From NCBI RefSeq assembly GCF_026745355.1, contig NC_079208.1:24034494-24098493 (forward strand): 64,000 nucleotides of DNA, given 5' to 3'. The notes beneath the pieces were generated by a model. The model worked only from the letters and a program-made list of their open reading frames with translations, had not been told where the DNA came from and did not search any database. Made by a program: the position numbers and the translations under genes. How positions within the stretch are numbered: position 1 is the stretch's first letter; the number at the start of each line of letters is the position of its first letter. The DNA comes from Beta vulgaris subsp. vulgaris. Its lineage: Eukaryota; Streptophyta; Magnoliopsida; Caryophyllales; Amaranthaceae. Positions 1 to 11,280 of this stretch are shown one piece after another.

Positions 1-128
1 GTTCTTCACAGACCAGCTTTGTTCTGTTTTGTCCACCATTTCTTTTCTTGATCGAAAGAAAAGATTCCATGTGGTAGTCATAATATAAATGACACCCAAT
101 GGCATTCTCACATGAAGGGTATGATAGA

Positions 129-486
129 TCTCTATTATATAAGGGAAGGGAGGAGCAATGGTGTCCTATTTTGAAATCCCTATTTTACCCCTCTTCCCAT
201 TCTAAATCACAAATTCACTTACAAATCAAAGGAGGCTCCAAACAAAAATACCAAAAATATAATTATAACAATCACTCACAAGTGTTCATATAATTTAACT
301 TTCAAAAGTATAAAAAAAAAGAATTGTGAGAGATTTAAGTGACAAAAATTAAACCAATCAAATTTCGCAACTAAAAACAATTATACTTCGTATGTCTAAT
401 GTTCAAATTTTGACTCTTATGTCGAAAAAAACCGAGTTTCTTTTTCGAAAAAAATTCAAGCACGCATCGCGTGCAAAAAATTCTAG
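129..486 (+). mobile_element. Short non-autonomous Helitron
   Basis: The segment begins with TC (129-130) after an A and ends in CTAG (483-486) before a T, the A/T insertion rule of Helitrons. Just inside the 3' end is a hairpin, GCACGC-ATC-GCGTGC (460-474), eight bases from CTAG. There is no coding capacity. The same terminal sequences, in reverse orientation, bound the 762-bp element at 42197-42958, so this is a repeated family. The start could be shifted by two bases because the 5' end reads TCTC. Confidence 0.8.
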
Positions 487-779
487 TTAGTTAGTAGTTA
501 AGCACCAGAACATTTCTTCCTATAATATTTTATAAAGCTAAATAAGCCTCTCTGTGGATACAACGTCGGCTAAAGCTCCTATATATTCAATCTAGATGCA
601 TTACAGCCCCGAATTCACTAAACTTTTGTCTATCACTATCAAAGGTAAAAACTATGACGAAATGCCGATAAACCAGCTATATACTATATTTTCCTCAAGG
701 CAATAAAATGAGCAGTAACATAACATCGCAATTACATAGCAAAAGCTCAAGTATAAAAGTATATCATTGTTAAATAACT

Positions 780-1124
780 CCAAGCTGAGGTAACCCCCAT
801 ATTCCAAAAGGCAATTTCTCAAATCAGACGTCTCATTAAATGGTTCACTAAATAATAACATACGACGGTCTTTCTGTAGTTCACCTAGCCCCACAGTAGC
901 GTCACTAAGAAATAATTTCGGACAGAATCCAATTTACGGGGGATTAACCAAATTAAGCATAAATATTGTTTTGAAAAAATGAACACTAAGCTGCCAAAAT
1001 TAGATAATAAATGGTACCCATTAGCATCTGAAAATTGAGGAACTGGGTCATCTTGAACATGAGGCACCTCAACATCGGAGGAATTCGGTGTGGGCTCAGC
1101 ATTTTCGATTGGTGGTACCTCCAT
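780..1124 (-). CDS. Possible 5' exons of an unrecognised minus-strand gene
   Basis: On the minus strand an ATG at 1124 opens an acidic, proline-rich N-terminus (MEVPPIENAEPTPNSSDVEV) with balanced, gene-like composition. A possible donor (GG|GTACC) lies near 1019. A second gene-like stretch (KDRRMLLFSEPFNETSDLR) follows at about 780-895. Upstream on the same strand is a pyrimidine-rich leader with a seven-base repeat, as in a 5' UTR. I do not recognise the family. A Helitron lies 3' of it and a MULE immediately upstream, so it may be a host gene flanked by transposons or a captured fragment. No complete splice model is convincing. Confidence 0.3.
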
Positions 1125-1173
1125 TATACCAGAGCTTACTTTCTATTAAATAAGAAGGAATTGAAATTAGATT

Positions 1174-1214
1174 AACAAGAAACAAGAAACAAGAAACAAG
1201 AAACAAGAAACAAA
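1174..1214. repeat. Seven-base tandem repeat (AACAAGA)n
   Basis: About six copies of AACAAGA run in tandem. On the minus strand this is TCTTGTT, a pyrimidine-rich tract just upstream of the candidate ATG at 1124, consistent with a 5' UTR microsatellite. Confidence 0.75.
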
Positions 1215-1427
1215 AAAGAAGAGCCATGATGAATAAATCAAACGATAGTAAAGGAGAAGGGAGTGAATTGCGAACCAGAAAAGAGAGAGACTTTGATTTT
1301 GTTGGACTTGGAAAAAGCGGATGTTTGAAGTAGTGAGTGGGTGAAACTGGAATTAGAAATTGGAAAAGGGGAAGGGAGGGGTGGATTTACCACGCTACGA
1401 CTTGGGTGTTAATGAGCAGTAAATTAT

Positions 1428-2804
1428 GGGCTTTGCTATTTGACGCCCTAATATTTCCTACTAACGCCCTAAATACAGTATTTTTATACTGTATATTTAT
1501 ATCTCTATTTTTTTTCTCTCTTTTTTCCTTCCCCTCCCTCCTTTCACTTCACCACCATTGGAGCCGGCACTACCAACACCTCCGCCACCAACACCATAAC
1601 CACACCGCTGCCAACAACACCGTTGCCACCACCACCGCAATTTTTTTCTACTACTGTATCCATGATTGATTGTTTTTAAAAAAATTATATTAATACTCCC
1701 ACAATGACAGAAAATGAGAAAGTATTTGCTGCATTACATCACCACTGGGCACCACCGGTGCCAGCACAACACCACCGTCGCACCACCACCGCCGTACCCC
1801 CCACCACTCATCCACACCCTTCATCTTTTCTCTGTTTTCTGCATTTACAGTGAATTTTTTTTTAAAAAAAAAATATGGAGAGGCGTCCACCCCACCATCG
1901 GTGGAGGCGTCCACCATGGACGCCCCACCATCGGTGGAGGCGTCCACCATGGACGCCCCACCATCGGTGGAGGCGTCCACCATGGACGCCCCACCATCGG
2001 TGGAGGCGTCCATGGCAGGCGCTCCACCACTAGGTGAGGCGCCTGCCATGGACGCCTCCACCGGTGGTGGGGCGTCGATGGTGGACGCCTTTAAGGTTTG
2101 AATTTTTTTTATAAAAAAATATGGAAAGGCGTCCACCATGGACGCCCCACCATCGGTGGAGGCGTCCATGGCAGGCGCCTCACCTTGTGGTGGAGCGCCT
2201 GCCATGGACGCCTCCACCGATGGTGGGGCGTCCATGGTGAACGCCTCTTTTTTTATTGATTTTTTTAAAAAAACACCATATACAGGTGGAAGGTGAGGGT
2301 GGTGAAGAGCGTGAGAATGGTGGTACAGTGGTCGGCATCCCAAAAATTCAAGCTTTAAGCTTCTCTTCTCTTCATCTCATCGCCTATCTCCTCATTTATC
2401 TCAGGTTGACTGCACTTTTGTATTTCTGCTTTACTATCTGTCAATTTTCATAACTCACCTGAACCTTTGGTCAACTTGTGTGGAAATTCTTAATTCAAAT
2501 TCTAAAGTATCATACTTCATTAGATTGCAACTACTCAGAAAAAAAATAGAAGTTCAATCTTATCTCTTCCTCATGTTTTGCTTGATGGTGGTATGGTGAA
2601 GTACCGTTCTTTTCATATTTGTTTATGGGCTTTGTCAACCTGAGAAGATGGTGGTGGGGTGGTGGGGGTGTGAAGACAGTGGTGTAGAAGAAGAAGGGGA
2701 AGTGAGGAAAGAGGAAAAAGTGGAAAAAAATAAATATAAAAATACTGTATTTTATACGTATACAGGGCGTTACGAGGAAATTGTAGGGCGTCATTTAGCA
2801 AACC
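1428..2804. mobile_element. Non-autonomous Mutator-like element (MULE MITE)
   Basis: The two ends are inverted. The left begins GGGCTTTGCTATTTGACGCC. The right, reverse-complemented, begins GGTTTGCTAAATGACGCCC, and similarity continues through a second ACGCCCT motif for about 60 bases. The element is flanked by a perfect 10-bp direct repeat AGTAAATTAT (1418-1427 and 2805-2814), the 9-10-bp duplication expected of MULEs. No transposase is present; the interior is dominated by a GC-rich minisatellite. Open frames inside it (for example 1690-2343 on the minus strand) follow from the repeat and I do not call them genes. Confidence 0.85.
1876..2250. repeat. 33-bp palindromic GC-rich minisatellite
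   Basis: A 33-base unit containing GGCGTCCACC and CCACCATCGGTGG recurs about four times in a row (1885-2010). It then reappears in diverged, partly inverted form to about 2250, separated by a short AT-rich spacer (2096-2130). CCACCATCGGTGG is nearly self-complementary, so each unit can fold. Because 33 is a multiple of three, the array stays open in several frames on both strands and reads as 11-residue protein repeats. Confidence 0.85.
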
Positions 2805-2814
2805 AGTAAATTAT

Positions 2815-3068
2815 TCGAAGTTGGCTCGTTAAAGTTCGGTTTGGTAGGAAACTAGGAATCGATTTGCATCCGAGATCGATTCAAAGTCCTAACGAGTCTA
2901 ACTTGAGCTATCTTAAATTCGGCTCAAAAGCTCACGAACAGACTTGATAGTTTTTTAATTACTAAAAATATTTCTTTAATGTTTAATATAAATAAAAAAA
3001 TAATTAATAAATGTGTTAAAAGCAACATAATAATTATAATATTTCAGTGCAACATGTTAATAATCATA
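2815..3068. other. Spacer between MULE and CACTA
   Basis: No gene is seen. Around 2820-2945 there are motifs such as TTCGGTTTGG and TTCGGCTCAAAAGCTC, reminiscent of degraded hAT-type subterminal sequence, followed by AT-rich DNA. Bases 3066-3068 are the left ATA target duplication of the next element. Confidence 0.4.
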
Positions 3069-3089
3069 CACTAGGGGGAAAAAAAAGAA

Positions 3090-3300
3090 CGGTTGCGCAG
3101 GAAGGGATGCGCTTTTGATAAAAGCGCAGCCCTATTAGTGAAGGGCTGCGCTTTTCTAAAAAAGCGCAGCCCTACATAACAGAAGGGTTGCGCTTTTGAA
3201 GAAAAGCGCAGCCCTTCACTTTGAGAAGGGCTGCGCTTTTAAAAAAGCGCAGCCCTACTTTGTGAAGGGTTGCGCTTTTTTAGAAACGCGCAGCCCTTTG
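3090..3300. repeat. Left subterminal hairpin repeats of the CACTA
   Basis: The motif AAGGGCTGCGCTTTT alternates with its complement AAAAGCGCAGCCCT about five times, each pair separated by a few bases, so each pair is a small hairpin. In CACTA elements such arrays are the binding sites for the transposon's own DNA-binding protein. The same array recurs at 9455-9900. Confidence 0.85.
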
Positions 3301-4386
3301 TTCAATTTTTTTTTTGATTATTGAAGCGTGCATGTACAGTAACCCATATACTCCAACTCTATTTTTCCCACTTTCCTCTTAGAGAATTACGAGCGAAAAA
3401 TCAAGTGCACCACCACCACCTTGCGAGACCTAATTCGAGTGCACCACCACCACCCACATTGGTCCACCACTTTGCGACCACCACTGCTGCCCACGCCACT
3501 ACTGCGCGCCACCCACATTGCTCCACACTTTGCGCGACCTAACTCTGCTGCTCCACCACCTTGCGCGCCACCCACCACTACCCTTCTCTTCTTTCTCTTC
3601 TCTTCTCCACCATTTGAGTGGTTAATTAGGTATGAATTAATTTTGTTTTTAAGTTACTTTTGTTTTTCTTAATTGAATTAATTAATGTGCAATGTGGGTT
3701 TTGTCAATTGTAGGAAGAAGAGGCTAAGGAATTTCTCTCTTCATTGCTCGTCGTTGGTGTTAAGAGGTAACTACTTTAACATGTAGACAAAGTTGATAAT
3801 TTATTGAATGTATATGTATTTTTTATAATGTATATATTATTTGTTGATATGAGATTGTATGAAAACGCAATGTGATTTAGCTATATATGAAATCTACAAG
3901 TTGTTTGAATCATCATCATATATGCCTAGATACCCGTTCAAGACTTACTCATTAGGAGTAAGTCTTGAATAGTCCCCGGTTTGGGACTGTTCTTGGACGT
4001 TTGATCTCACTTAGGTGGTGAATGTGTGTCTTCTTTTCAATTCTGAGGAAAATCTTGGCTTATCGTTTCTCTACATTGTTCTCTGGGTACATATGTAGAT
4101 AAGCAATTATCTACATTGTGTACTTGGAGAACTGTAGGGAAATGCTGCCGGATTTTCCTTAGAATTGAAAAGTTGGCATATATTCACTAGTGAGATTAGA
4201 CGTCCAAGGATGGGTTAGGTTGGAGTGATAAGGACCTTTGACTGCATGCATACAATTGAACATGTCACTATCTTAGCTTGTTGTATACGTGTGTGATTTG
4301 AATATGTGAGTGTTGTACTTTAATAATGATTGATGCATTATAATGAATGTTGTGTTTAATTATTAGAGGTGGTCTTCTTGAATGAG
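3301..4386. other. 5' non-coding region of the CACTA transposase
   Basis: Between the subterminal repeats and the transposase start lie a CCACCA-rich tract (3400-3580), AT-rich sequence and imperfect duplicated stretches (for example GACGTCCAA-like motifs near 3995 and 4200). I see no protein family here. It probably holds the transposase promoter, leader and leader intron. Confidence 0.4.
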
Positions 4387-7300
4387 ATGGATCGTACTTG
4401 GATGTATGGTAGTCGTGAATCGATTGAGTTTGTGAATGGGGTCTCGGAATTCTGTAGAAGTGCATTAGAATATCAAACATCCTCTGGAGCAGTCGACTTT
4501 TATTGTCCTTGTTTGGATTTAGAAATGTGAGCAAGGTTAGTAGATACATGTGGTTAGGGAGCATGTTTTCGCCGTGGGTTTAGGCCTCAATACCACGTAT
4601 GGTTTGGCATGGTGAGCAGGGGAGGTATATGGAAGCTCTGGAGTAAAGAATGATGTATGTGAAGAAAAAAGAAGGATGATGATGAGTTAGGGGATGAGAA
4701 TTTGGATGATGAATTTGGAGATGACGATAGGGATCGGGTAGACGAGATGATACACGAGGTTGAAGATCAGTCGTGTAGACGACCTCGTATTTTTGAGTCT
4801 ATGTCTCAGGCTGCTAAATAGCCGTTGTATCCAGGTTGTACAAAGTACACCAAACTTTCCGCGGTGGTAACACTGTTCAACATTAAGTCGAACGCTGGTT
4901 GGACGGACTCTAGTTTCACATCGTTGTTGGAAGTTTTAGCTGAGATGCTCCCTGATGGAAATGAACTGCCAAAGTCGTACTATTATGCGAAGAAGCTGAT
5001 GTGTCCTTTGGGTTTAGAGTACGAGCGGATACATGCTTGTCCTAACGATTGTGTGCTTTATCGTAATGAGTATGAGCATTTACATGAGTGTCCACGTTGT
5101 GGATTGTCGAGGTACAAGCGTGAAGGAGCTGGAGGTAGTGAAGGACCACCAGCCAAGGTGTTGTGGTATCTACCCATAATACCTAGATTTAAGCGCATGT
5201 TCTCAATTAAAGGAGATGCGAAGAATTTGAGGTGGCATGCAGATCGTAGGAAGAAAGACGGTCTGCTCAAGCATCCGGCTGATTCGCCTGAGTGGAAAAC
5301 TATCACAGGGTGCATAAGTCATTTGGTAATGAGGATAGGAATCTGAGGCTTGGATTATGTACGGATGGCATGAACCCTTTTGGCAATCTCAGCTCGCAGC
5401 ATAGTACATGGCCAGTAGTTTTAGTGGTTTACAACTTGCCTCCTTGGTTGTGCATGAAACGCAAGTACATGATGTGTCGCTTCTTATATCGGGGCCCAAA
5501 CAACCTGGAAATGACATAGATGTATACCTTCAGCCGCTTGTTGAAGATTTACAGAAGATGTGGAACGAAGGAGTGTTAGTATTTGATGCGTATGCTAATG
5601 AGATGTTCACTCTGCGTGCCATGCTTTTTTGTACTATGAACGATTATCCAGCTTATGGGAACTTATCTGGGTATAAGACTAAAGGAAAACAACCTTGCCC
5701 GATTTGTTTAGATGACATGAAATCTACACACCTTAAGGGCTGCAAACATGTGTATATGCGCACACGAAGGCTCCTCAGCCGCGACCATCCCTATCGGTTT
5801 AAGAAGAAGGCATTCGATGGGACGGTTGAAGAAGAAGTTGCTCATAGACCATTAACTGGTACTGAAGTTTATAATCAGGTGAAGGGCATTGAAACAGTCT
5901 TTGGTAAACCTGCTAGTGAGGTTGATCGACCTACAGGATTATGGAAAAAACAGTCCATTTTTTGGAAACTCCCATATTGGAAAGATCTAAAGGTCAGACA
6001 TTGTTTGGATGTCATGCACATAGAGAAGAATGTTTGTGAAGCTATTATCGCGACACTTATGAATATTCCGGGCAAGACAAAAGATGTTAAGGCGTCACGA
6101 CTTTACTTGGAAAAAGAGGGGATTCGACCAGAGTTGTGGGCTCAGAAAAGGGACGGAAGGAAGAAGAAAAGAGGGGAGGAAAGGGTTGATGATGAAACTC
6201 AGAAAAGTAAAAAGGTGGAGGATTCGGAGAAGAATTATTTGCCACCAGCTTGCTACACGATGTCGCGTGCAGAGAAACGGATTTTTTGCGAGTCATTGTA
6301 TGGCATTAAGGTCCCTACTGGCTACTCATCGAATATGAAGCGCTTTGTTACCTTAAATGGTGAGTTGAAGTTATCGAGTATGAAATCGCACGATTGTCAT
6401 GTCATGATGCAAGTATTCTTACCGATTGCAATTCGTGGGATACTTCCAAAGCATGTGAGGCACACCATTACAGAACTGTGTTCATTTTTTCATTACAATC
6501 TGCAGCAAAGTCCTAGACCCGTCGACCCTCGATTCCTTGCAGCCAGAGTAGTTGAAACTCTATGCAAATTTGAGATGTATTCCCCCCCCCCGCATTCTTT
6601 GACATTATGGTCCATCTCATTGTCCATCTAGTTCGAGAAATTAAGCTGTGTGGTCCAGTGTTTTTGAGGTGGTGCTATCCTTTTGAGAGATATATGGGAA
6701 CTTTGAAGGATAAAGTTCGGAATCCTGCACAACCAGAAGGTAGTATAATTCAAGGGATTGTGGGTGAAGAGATCAGTAATTTTGTGGCTGAGTATTTTGC
6801 TAGTGTTGATCCTGTTGGACTTCCGACATCCCGACACGAGGGCAGACTTGAGGGCAAGGGTACAATTGGTTCAAAATTGATCACACCTTCCGTAGAAAAG
6901 CGTAAACAAGCTCACTTATTTGTATTGCATCACGTACCAGATGTCCATCCTTATTTAAGTGAACATATGGAGGAATTACGTGTTAGCAATCCTGGAAAAG
7001 GAGTGAGGGCATTGACGCAAATGCATAACAAGACTTTCATTGATTGGTTTCATAAACGAGTACTCAATGATTTGGATGAAAGTGTTCCTGAAACAGTCAA
7101 GTGGTTAGCATTTGGTCCTCGTGAACTGTACGCTCTTATAGGGGTTATGATATTAATGGGTATACGTTTTGGACTGAACGTCAAGATCTGAAGTCAAGAT
7201 CGCAAAAAATAGTGGTGTTTCACTTGTGGCGTCGTCTACACAATATGCAAGCTCGAAAGATAAGTCGCCTGTACATGCTGAAAGCAACTATTATGGGCAA

Positions 7301-7640
7301 TACAAGAAATATGGGAGCTGGACTACTGTACTTTTAATATTTGCCTCTTGTGTTGCAAGTGGGTTGACATAATCGACGTTGTGTAAGAAACGATGATCCT
7401 TGCGGTTCACTCTTTTGACCTTAGTCGTCTACGTGAAACTGAGGAGCCATTTGTAATTGCATCACAAGTCAAGCAAGTATTTTTTGTAACTGATCCTGCT
7501 GATCATAAGTGGTCAATTGTTGTACCTGGTAAAAGGAGTATCCTCGGTATTGGTGATGTTGATAATGAGGAAGAATATGATGCATTTGAGGACCCCCCTT
7601 TTACCTATCCTAAATTAGTGTGGAAGATGATGTGAATATG
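4387..7640 (+). pseudogene. TNP2-type CACTA transposase, frameshifted
   Basis: The N-terminus at 4387 reads MDRTWMYGSRESIEFVNGV, the usual start of plant TNP2 proteins. The Transposase_21 core follows at 4825-5346 (GWTDSSF, HACPNDCVLYRNE, CPRCG) and 5408-6600 (TDGMNPFG, ISGPKQPGNDIDVYLQPL, LPYWKDLKVRHCLDVMHIEK). The DUF4218 region is at 6607-7050 and DUF4216 continues to about 7640. The frame breaks near 4530, 4820, 5300, 5480, 6590 (a run of ten C) and 7190, and several exons have lost their introns or frame. Intact family members are far longer than any single open stretch here. The protein would cut and join transposon ends in the nucleus; this copy should be inactive unless the homopolymer breaks are assembly errors. 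Confidence 0.9.
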
Positions 7641-7759
7641 TCGGAGAACTATATGCGTGTAGATCACACGGAAGGGATAATGTACTTGAGGATCCTAAGA
7701 AACGGCGGAAGTCAATAAATCATGAGACATAAACTCAGGTCTGTGTAATTTCTCCAATT

Positions 7760-8840
7760 TGTGCCTATTTTGGCCTTTTGCTCCCAAAATCGTACTTATC
7801 GAGTATTTAACCCAAATTTCTTTGAACATGATTATATGAGGATAATATAACTAGTGTGTAGATTTTAGGCTTTAATTTGTTGTTGGTTGCATTTGGGAAC
7901 GAAAAGGCCATTTCTCGGCCTATTTTGGCCTTTTCGCTCCCAAAATGTACTTATCAAGTGATTTAACCCCAAATTTCTTTGAACATATTATATGAGATAA
8001 TATAACTAGTATGTAGATTTTAGGTTTAATTTGTTGTTGGTTGCATTTCGGGAACGAAAAGGCCATTTCGGCCTATTTTGGCCTATTTTGGCCTTTTCGC
8101 TCCCAAATGTACTTATCAAGTGATTTAACCCAAATTTTCTTTGAACATGATTATATGAGTATAATATACTAGTATGTAGATTTTAGGCTTTAATTTGTTG
8201 TTGGTTGCATTTCGGGAACGAAAAGGCCATTTCCGGCCTATTTTGGCCTTTTCGCTCCCAAAATGTACTTATGAAGTGATTTAACCCCAAATTTCTTTGA
8301 ACATGATTATATGAGAATATAACTAGTATGTAGATTTTAGGCTTATTGTTGTTGGTTGCATTTCGGGAACGAAAAGGCCATTTCCGGCCTATTTTGGCCT
8401 TTTCGCTCCAAATGTACTTATAAGTGATTTAACCCCAAATTTCTCTTTGAACATGATTATATGAGGCATAATATAACTAGTATGTAGATTTTAGGCTTTA
8501 ATTTGTTGTTGGTTGCATTTCGGGAACGAAAAGGCCATTTCCGGCCTATTTTGGCCTTTTCGCTCCCAAATGTACTTATGAAGTGATTTAACCCCAAATT
8601 TCTCTTTGAACATATTATATGAGGATAATATAACTAGTATGTAGATTTTAGGCTTGTAATTTGTTGTTGGTTGCATTTCGGGAACGAAAAGGCCATTTCC
8701 GGCCTATTTTGGCCTTTTCGCTCCCAAAATGTACTTATCAAGTATTTAACCCCAAATTTTCTTTGAACATGATTTATGAGATAATTATAACTAGTGCGTA
8801 GACTTTTAGGCTTGCATTTGATTTTGATTGAATTTCGGGA
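7760..8840. repeat. Tandem array, unit about 150 bp, about seven copies
   Basis: Each unit contains GGCCTATTTTGGCCTTTTCG, then ACTTATCAAGTGATTTAACC, a TTTGAACATGATTATATGAG block, ACTAGTATGTAGATTTTAGG and GGTTGCATTTCGGGAACGAA. Copies differ mainly by single-base insertions and deletions. The array lies between the transposase gene and the terminal exon at 8936. One diverged unit also occurs at 20600-20740 beside a second copy of that exon, so the array is part of the element family. Confidence 0.9.
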
Positions 8841-8935
8841 AGGTATATGTCATTTTTAGAAGTACTAACTACGGTAAAATGATTGAATTCTTATATATGT
8901 GTTTATTCCTTGGTTGTTTTGCAAGGTTTATGCGA

Positions 8936-9030
8936 ATTCCACACCACGTTTGAGGAACTTCACCAAAGAAGAAATAGATGAAGTTCGGGATAAGTTGGCG
9001 TCCCACATTACCGATGATTGCATAAGATGA
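8936..9030 (+). CDS. Conserved terminal exon of a CACTA-encoded protein
   Basis: After the acceptor TTTTGCAAG the frame reads VYANSTPRLRNFTKEEIDEV and continues with RDKLASHITDD to a stop at 9028-9030. A diverged copy at 20831-20932 (VYMNNTPSLRAFTIEELHEV, then RDKLASHITDD) keeps the frame, acceptor and stop position despite many silent and non-silent differences. That conservation argues for a real C-terminal exon, probably of the TNP2 gene. I cannot name a domain. Confidence 0.55.
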
Positions 9031-9169
9031 CATTTTAGCTCGAATGTACTAGTTTCTATCAATTCTATGTACACTTTTTACATTATAAATATATTTGAAG
9101 TTAATTATTACCTTTCTCCACTTGTCATATATTATCGTATTGCAATTTGCATTTTTTTTTTGTCCAAGG

Positions 9170-9425
9170 GAGGTTTTGGGTGGGGGTGGGGTGGTGGGGC
9201 TGCTGGGTGGGCTTGGATGGGGTCAGGGGCTGTGCAGGGGGTGGCAGGGTGGGCTGGGGTGGGCTGGGGTGGGTAGAGGCTGTGGGTGGGGTGGGTGCAG
9301 TGGGGGGGGGGCTGGGAGGGGGGGCAGTGGGGGTGGGTGCTGGGAGGGATGCTGTGTGCAGGAGCAGGGGCAGGGCAGGGCAGGGAGGGGAGGGGAGGGC
9401 TGCTGTGTGCAGGCTGCAGGGGTAA
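9170..9425 (+). repeat. G-rich tract with many GGGG runs
   Basis: About 250 bases consist of GGGTGGGG, GGCTGGGGTGGG and GCAGGGGC variants, with runs of up to ten G. Any four neighbouring G runs could form a quadruplex. Long open frames through it (glycine/tryptophan-rich on plus, proline/histidine-rich on minus) follow from composition and are not genes. Confidence 0.85.
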
Positions 9426-9454
9426 TTAAATTCAAAAAAAAAATTTAGAAAAAG

Positions 9455-9900
9455 GGCTGCGCTAGTTTACAAAAAGCGCATCCCTTCTTCTTAGAAGGGC
9501 TGCGCTTTTTGAACTAGCGCAGTCCTTCTAAGCAAAAGGGCTGCGCTAGTTGAAACTAGCGCAACCCTTCTTCTTAGAAGGGCTGCACTTTTTCAACAAG
9601 CGCAGACCTTCTAAGAAGGAGGGCTCCTGAAGGCTGCAGCCCTTCAATCTTAGAAGGGCTGCACTTGTTTAAAAAAGCGCAACCCTTCAAGCTTAGAAGG
9701 GTTGCGCTTGTTGAGAAAAGCGCAGCCCTTCAAGCTTAGAAGGGCTGTGCTTTTTACTAAAAAGTGCAGCCCTTTAAAGTTTGAAGGGCTGCGCTTTACA
9801 ATCGCAACCCTACTTGAAAAGTGAAGGGCTGCTATTGAAAGGGTTGCTGTCAAAAAGCGCAGCTCTACAGGCCATTTTCAGCGCAACCCTTCTTCATTTT
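9455..9900. repeat. Right subterminal hairpin repeats of the CACTA
   Basis: Roughly a dozen copies of AAGGGCTGCGC and its complement GCGCAGCCCTT alternate, separated by four- to ten-base loops, up to the right terminus. They match the left array in sequence and arrangement and support the element boundaries. Confidence 0.85.
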
Positions 9901-9913
9901 TCCACTAGTGATA

Positions 9914-10976
9914 ATATTTCAAAATTGAGATGTTTTAAGTTTGAAAGATAGGTGTCGTTACTGATAAACGTAATCAAATTTCTCTTCAAAAAAATAAACA
10001 AAACATAATCAAATTTCATATGTAGAGTGCAGCATATATCTCAATGATTCAAAATACATTAAACTTTTGTTAAGGTTCAGAAAATTCTTCAAAATAAACA
10101 AACTAGTACCCTTGACAAAAAAAAACTTTTTTTTGCTTAATCTTCATCCTCAATGACATTAGTATCAAGGAGATGAGATAAACAGTCGGGTATATGCAAT
10201 TTTGCCGCTAACATGAATAAAAAATTCAAAAAGTAATATTATAGAAAGGCCAAAGTACAAATATAATATAATATATTTATATTACATATAATAATGTCTC
10301 CTTTCTGGGTCTTTGTACTTAGAGAAAGGGAATAGAGGGGAGAAAAGGTAGTACGGAATAGTACAACGGTAAGAAAGAGAAGATGGAAGAAGTGAAGACA
10401 ATGGGAAACTGAAATGGCGTCATTGTCATTGTGGTGAAGTTATTAATTGGGGTGGTTCGGAATTTTTCTTTAAACCTAAAATTTGGAGAGGTCTAGAGCT
10501 TTCATGTACATGGAGAGTTGTGGTGACAACAACAAACGCGGCAAATTGGGAAGTACAATTGTGGTCGTACAGGAATTTGCCTAAATTACATAACAAAGAA
10601 TAAGTTGTCTTATATGATATTTAATGTGGATGAAAATTAATTATAGTTTGTGAATTTAAGGGTTGTGAATGTAATATTGTTGTGTTAAATGTGCTAAAAT
10701 ATTGATTGCCAACAATAGTTAGATTAGGCTTGGGTTTTCATTGAGATCATTGATTGAGGTTTGTGAATTTAAGATTTGTGAAAATTCATTGAGGTTTTCT
10801 TTTATTAAATTACAGCCTCATTGGCTTATGGTAACCAAAATTAGGAAATTGCTGTAATAATTGGATTTGATGACGGGGTACTTCAGGGGGAGAAAAAAGT
10901 ATTCAGTTAGAGTGTAATGGCTTGTTGGAGTGTAAAGGGTTGACAGTAAGTAAAAAAAATTTGACGATCATAATTT
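9914..10976. other. Intergenic, no clear gene
   Basis: The stretch is AT-rich, with a TATAATATAATATATT tract at about 10261. A short open reading at 10415-10600 includes CHCGEVINWGGSEFFF on the plus strand. It resembles the zinc-finger exon that can precede FAR1-like genes, but too weakly to call. Nothing else is recognised. Confidence 0.3.
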
Positions 10977-11265
10977 GTGAATTGTTGTCAGAAATCTCAC
11001 ATGTGTATTGATAATATGTTGCTTGATGATGAGGAAGTAGTAGTGGTTGAAGGTGAGGAAGAAGTCGTTGAACAAGTGATTAAACAAGGTAATTTATTGG
11101 GGACACCATCACATAGTAATGAGAAAGGAAGAGTTCCAGCTGTTAGGATAGTATTTGTGACATGAAAGGAAGCTGAAGCCTGCTTTGGGAACTACGAAAA
11201 GCATGTTGGGTTCGTGTAGTAAGGGTTGTTGTAGCTTTCAATCAGAAGTATGGGTAGGAAAAGGT
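10977..11265 (+). pseudogene. FAR1/FHY3-like fragment
   Basis: An acidic stretch is followed by VPAVRIVFVT, a stop at 11163, then KEAEACFGNYEKHVGFV and RVVVAFNQKYG after further stops. This follows the layout of the FAR1 DNA-binding domain start (a VP.VGM.F pattern, then EA...F.NYA...GF). At least two nonsense codons interrupt it, and it ends where the LTR-like sequence begins near 11281. FAR1-type proteins descend from Mutator transposases, so this may be a MULE relic or a host gene relic. The resemblance is judged by eye. Confidence 0.35.
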
Positions 11266-11280
11266 GAAGAATAATTACAC

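Larger units (their letters stand above)
3069..9910 (+). mobile_element. Complete CACTA (En/Spm) element, 6.8 kb
   Basis: The left end is CACTAGGGGGAAAAAA and the right end, reverse-complemented, is CACTAGTGGAAAAATG. Both are followed at once by GGTTGCGC-type subterminal repeats. The flanks carry a 3-bp duplication ATA (3066-3068 and 9911-9913). In between are promoter-like sequence, a TNP2 transposase gene in plus orientation, a tandem array (7760-8840), a conserved short terminal exon and a G-rich tract. The transposase is frameshifted, so this copy is probably not autonomous. Confidence 0.9.

Noticed and set aside
1690..2343. 217-residue repetitive ORF on the minus strand and related frames on plus
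   Set aside because: They are produced by the 33-bp minisatellite inside a non-coding MULE and are open in several frames at once.
3090..3300. CRISPR-like array of spaced repeats
   Set aside because: Repeats alternate in orientation, spacers are only a few bases, and they lie within CACTA ends in plant DNA.
9067..9448. Glycine/tryptophan- and proline-rich ORFs
   Set aside because: They are direct readings of the G-rich tract with no codon bias or homology.
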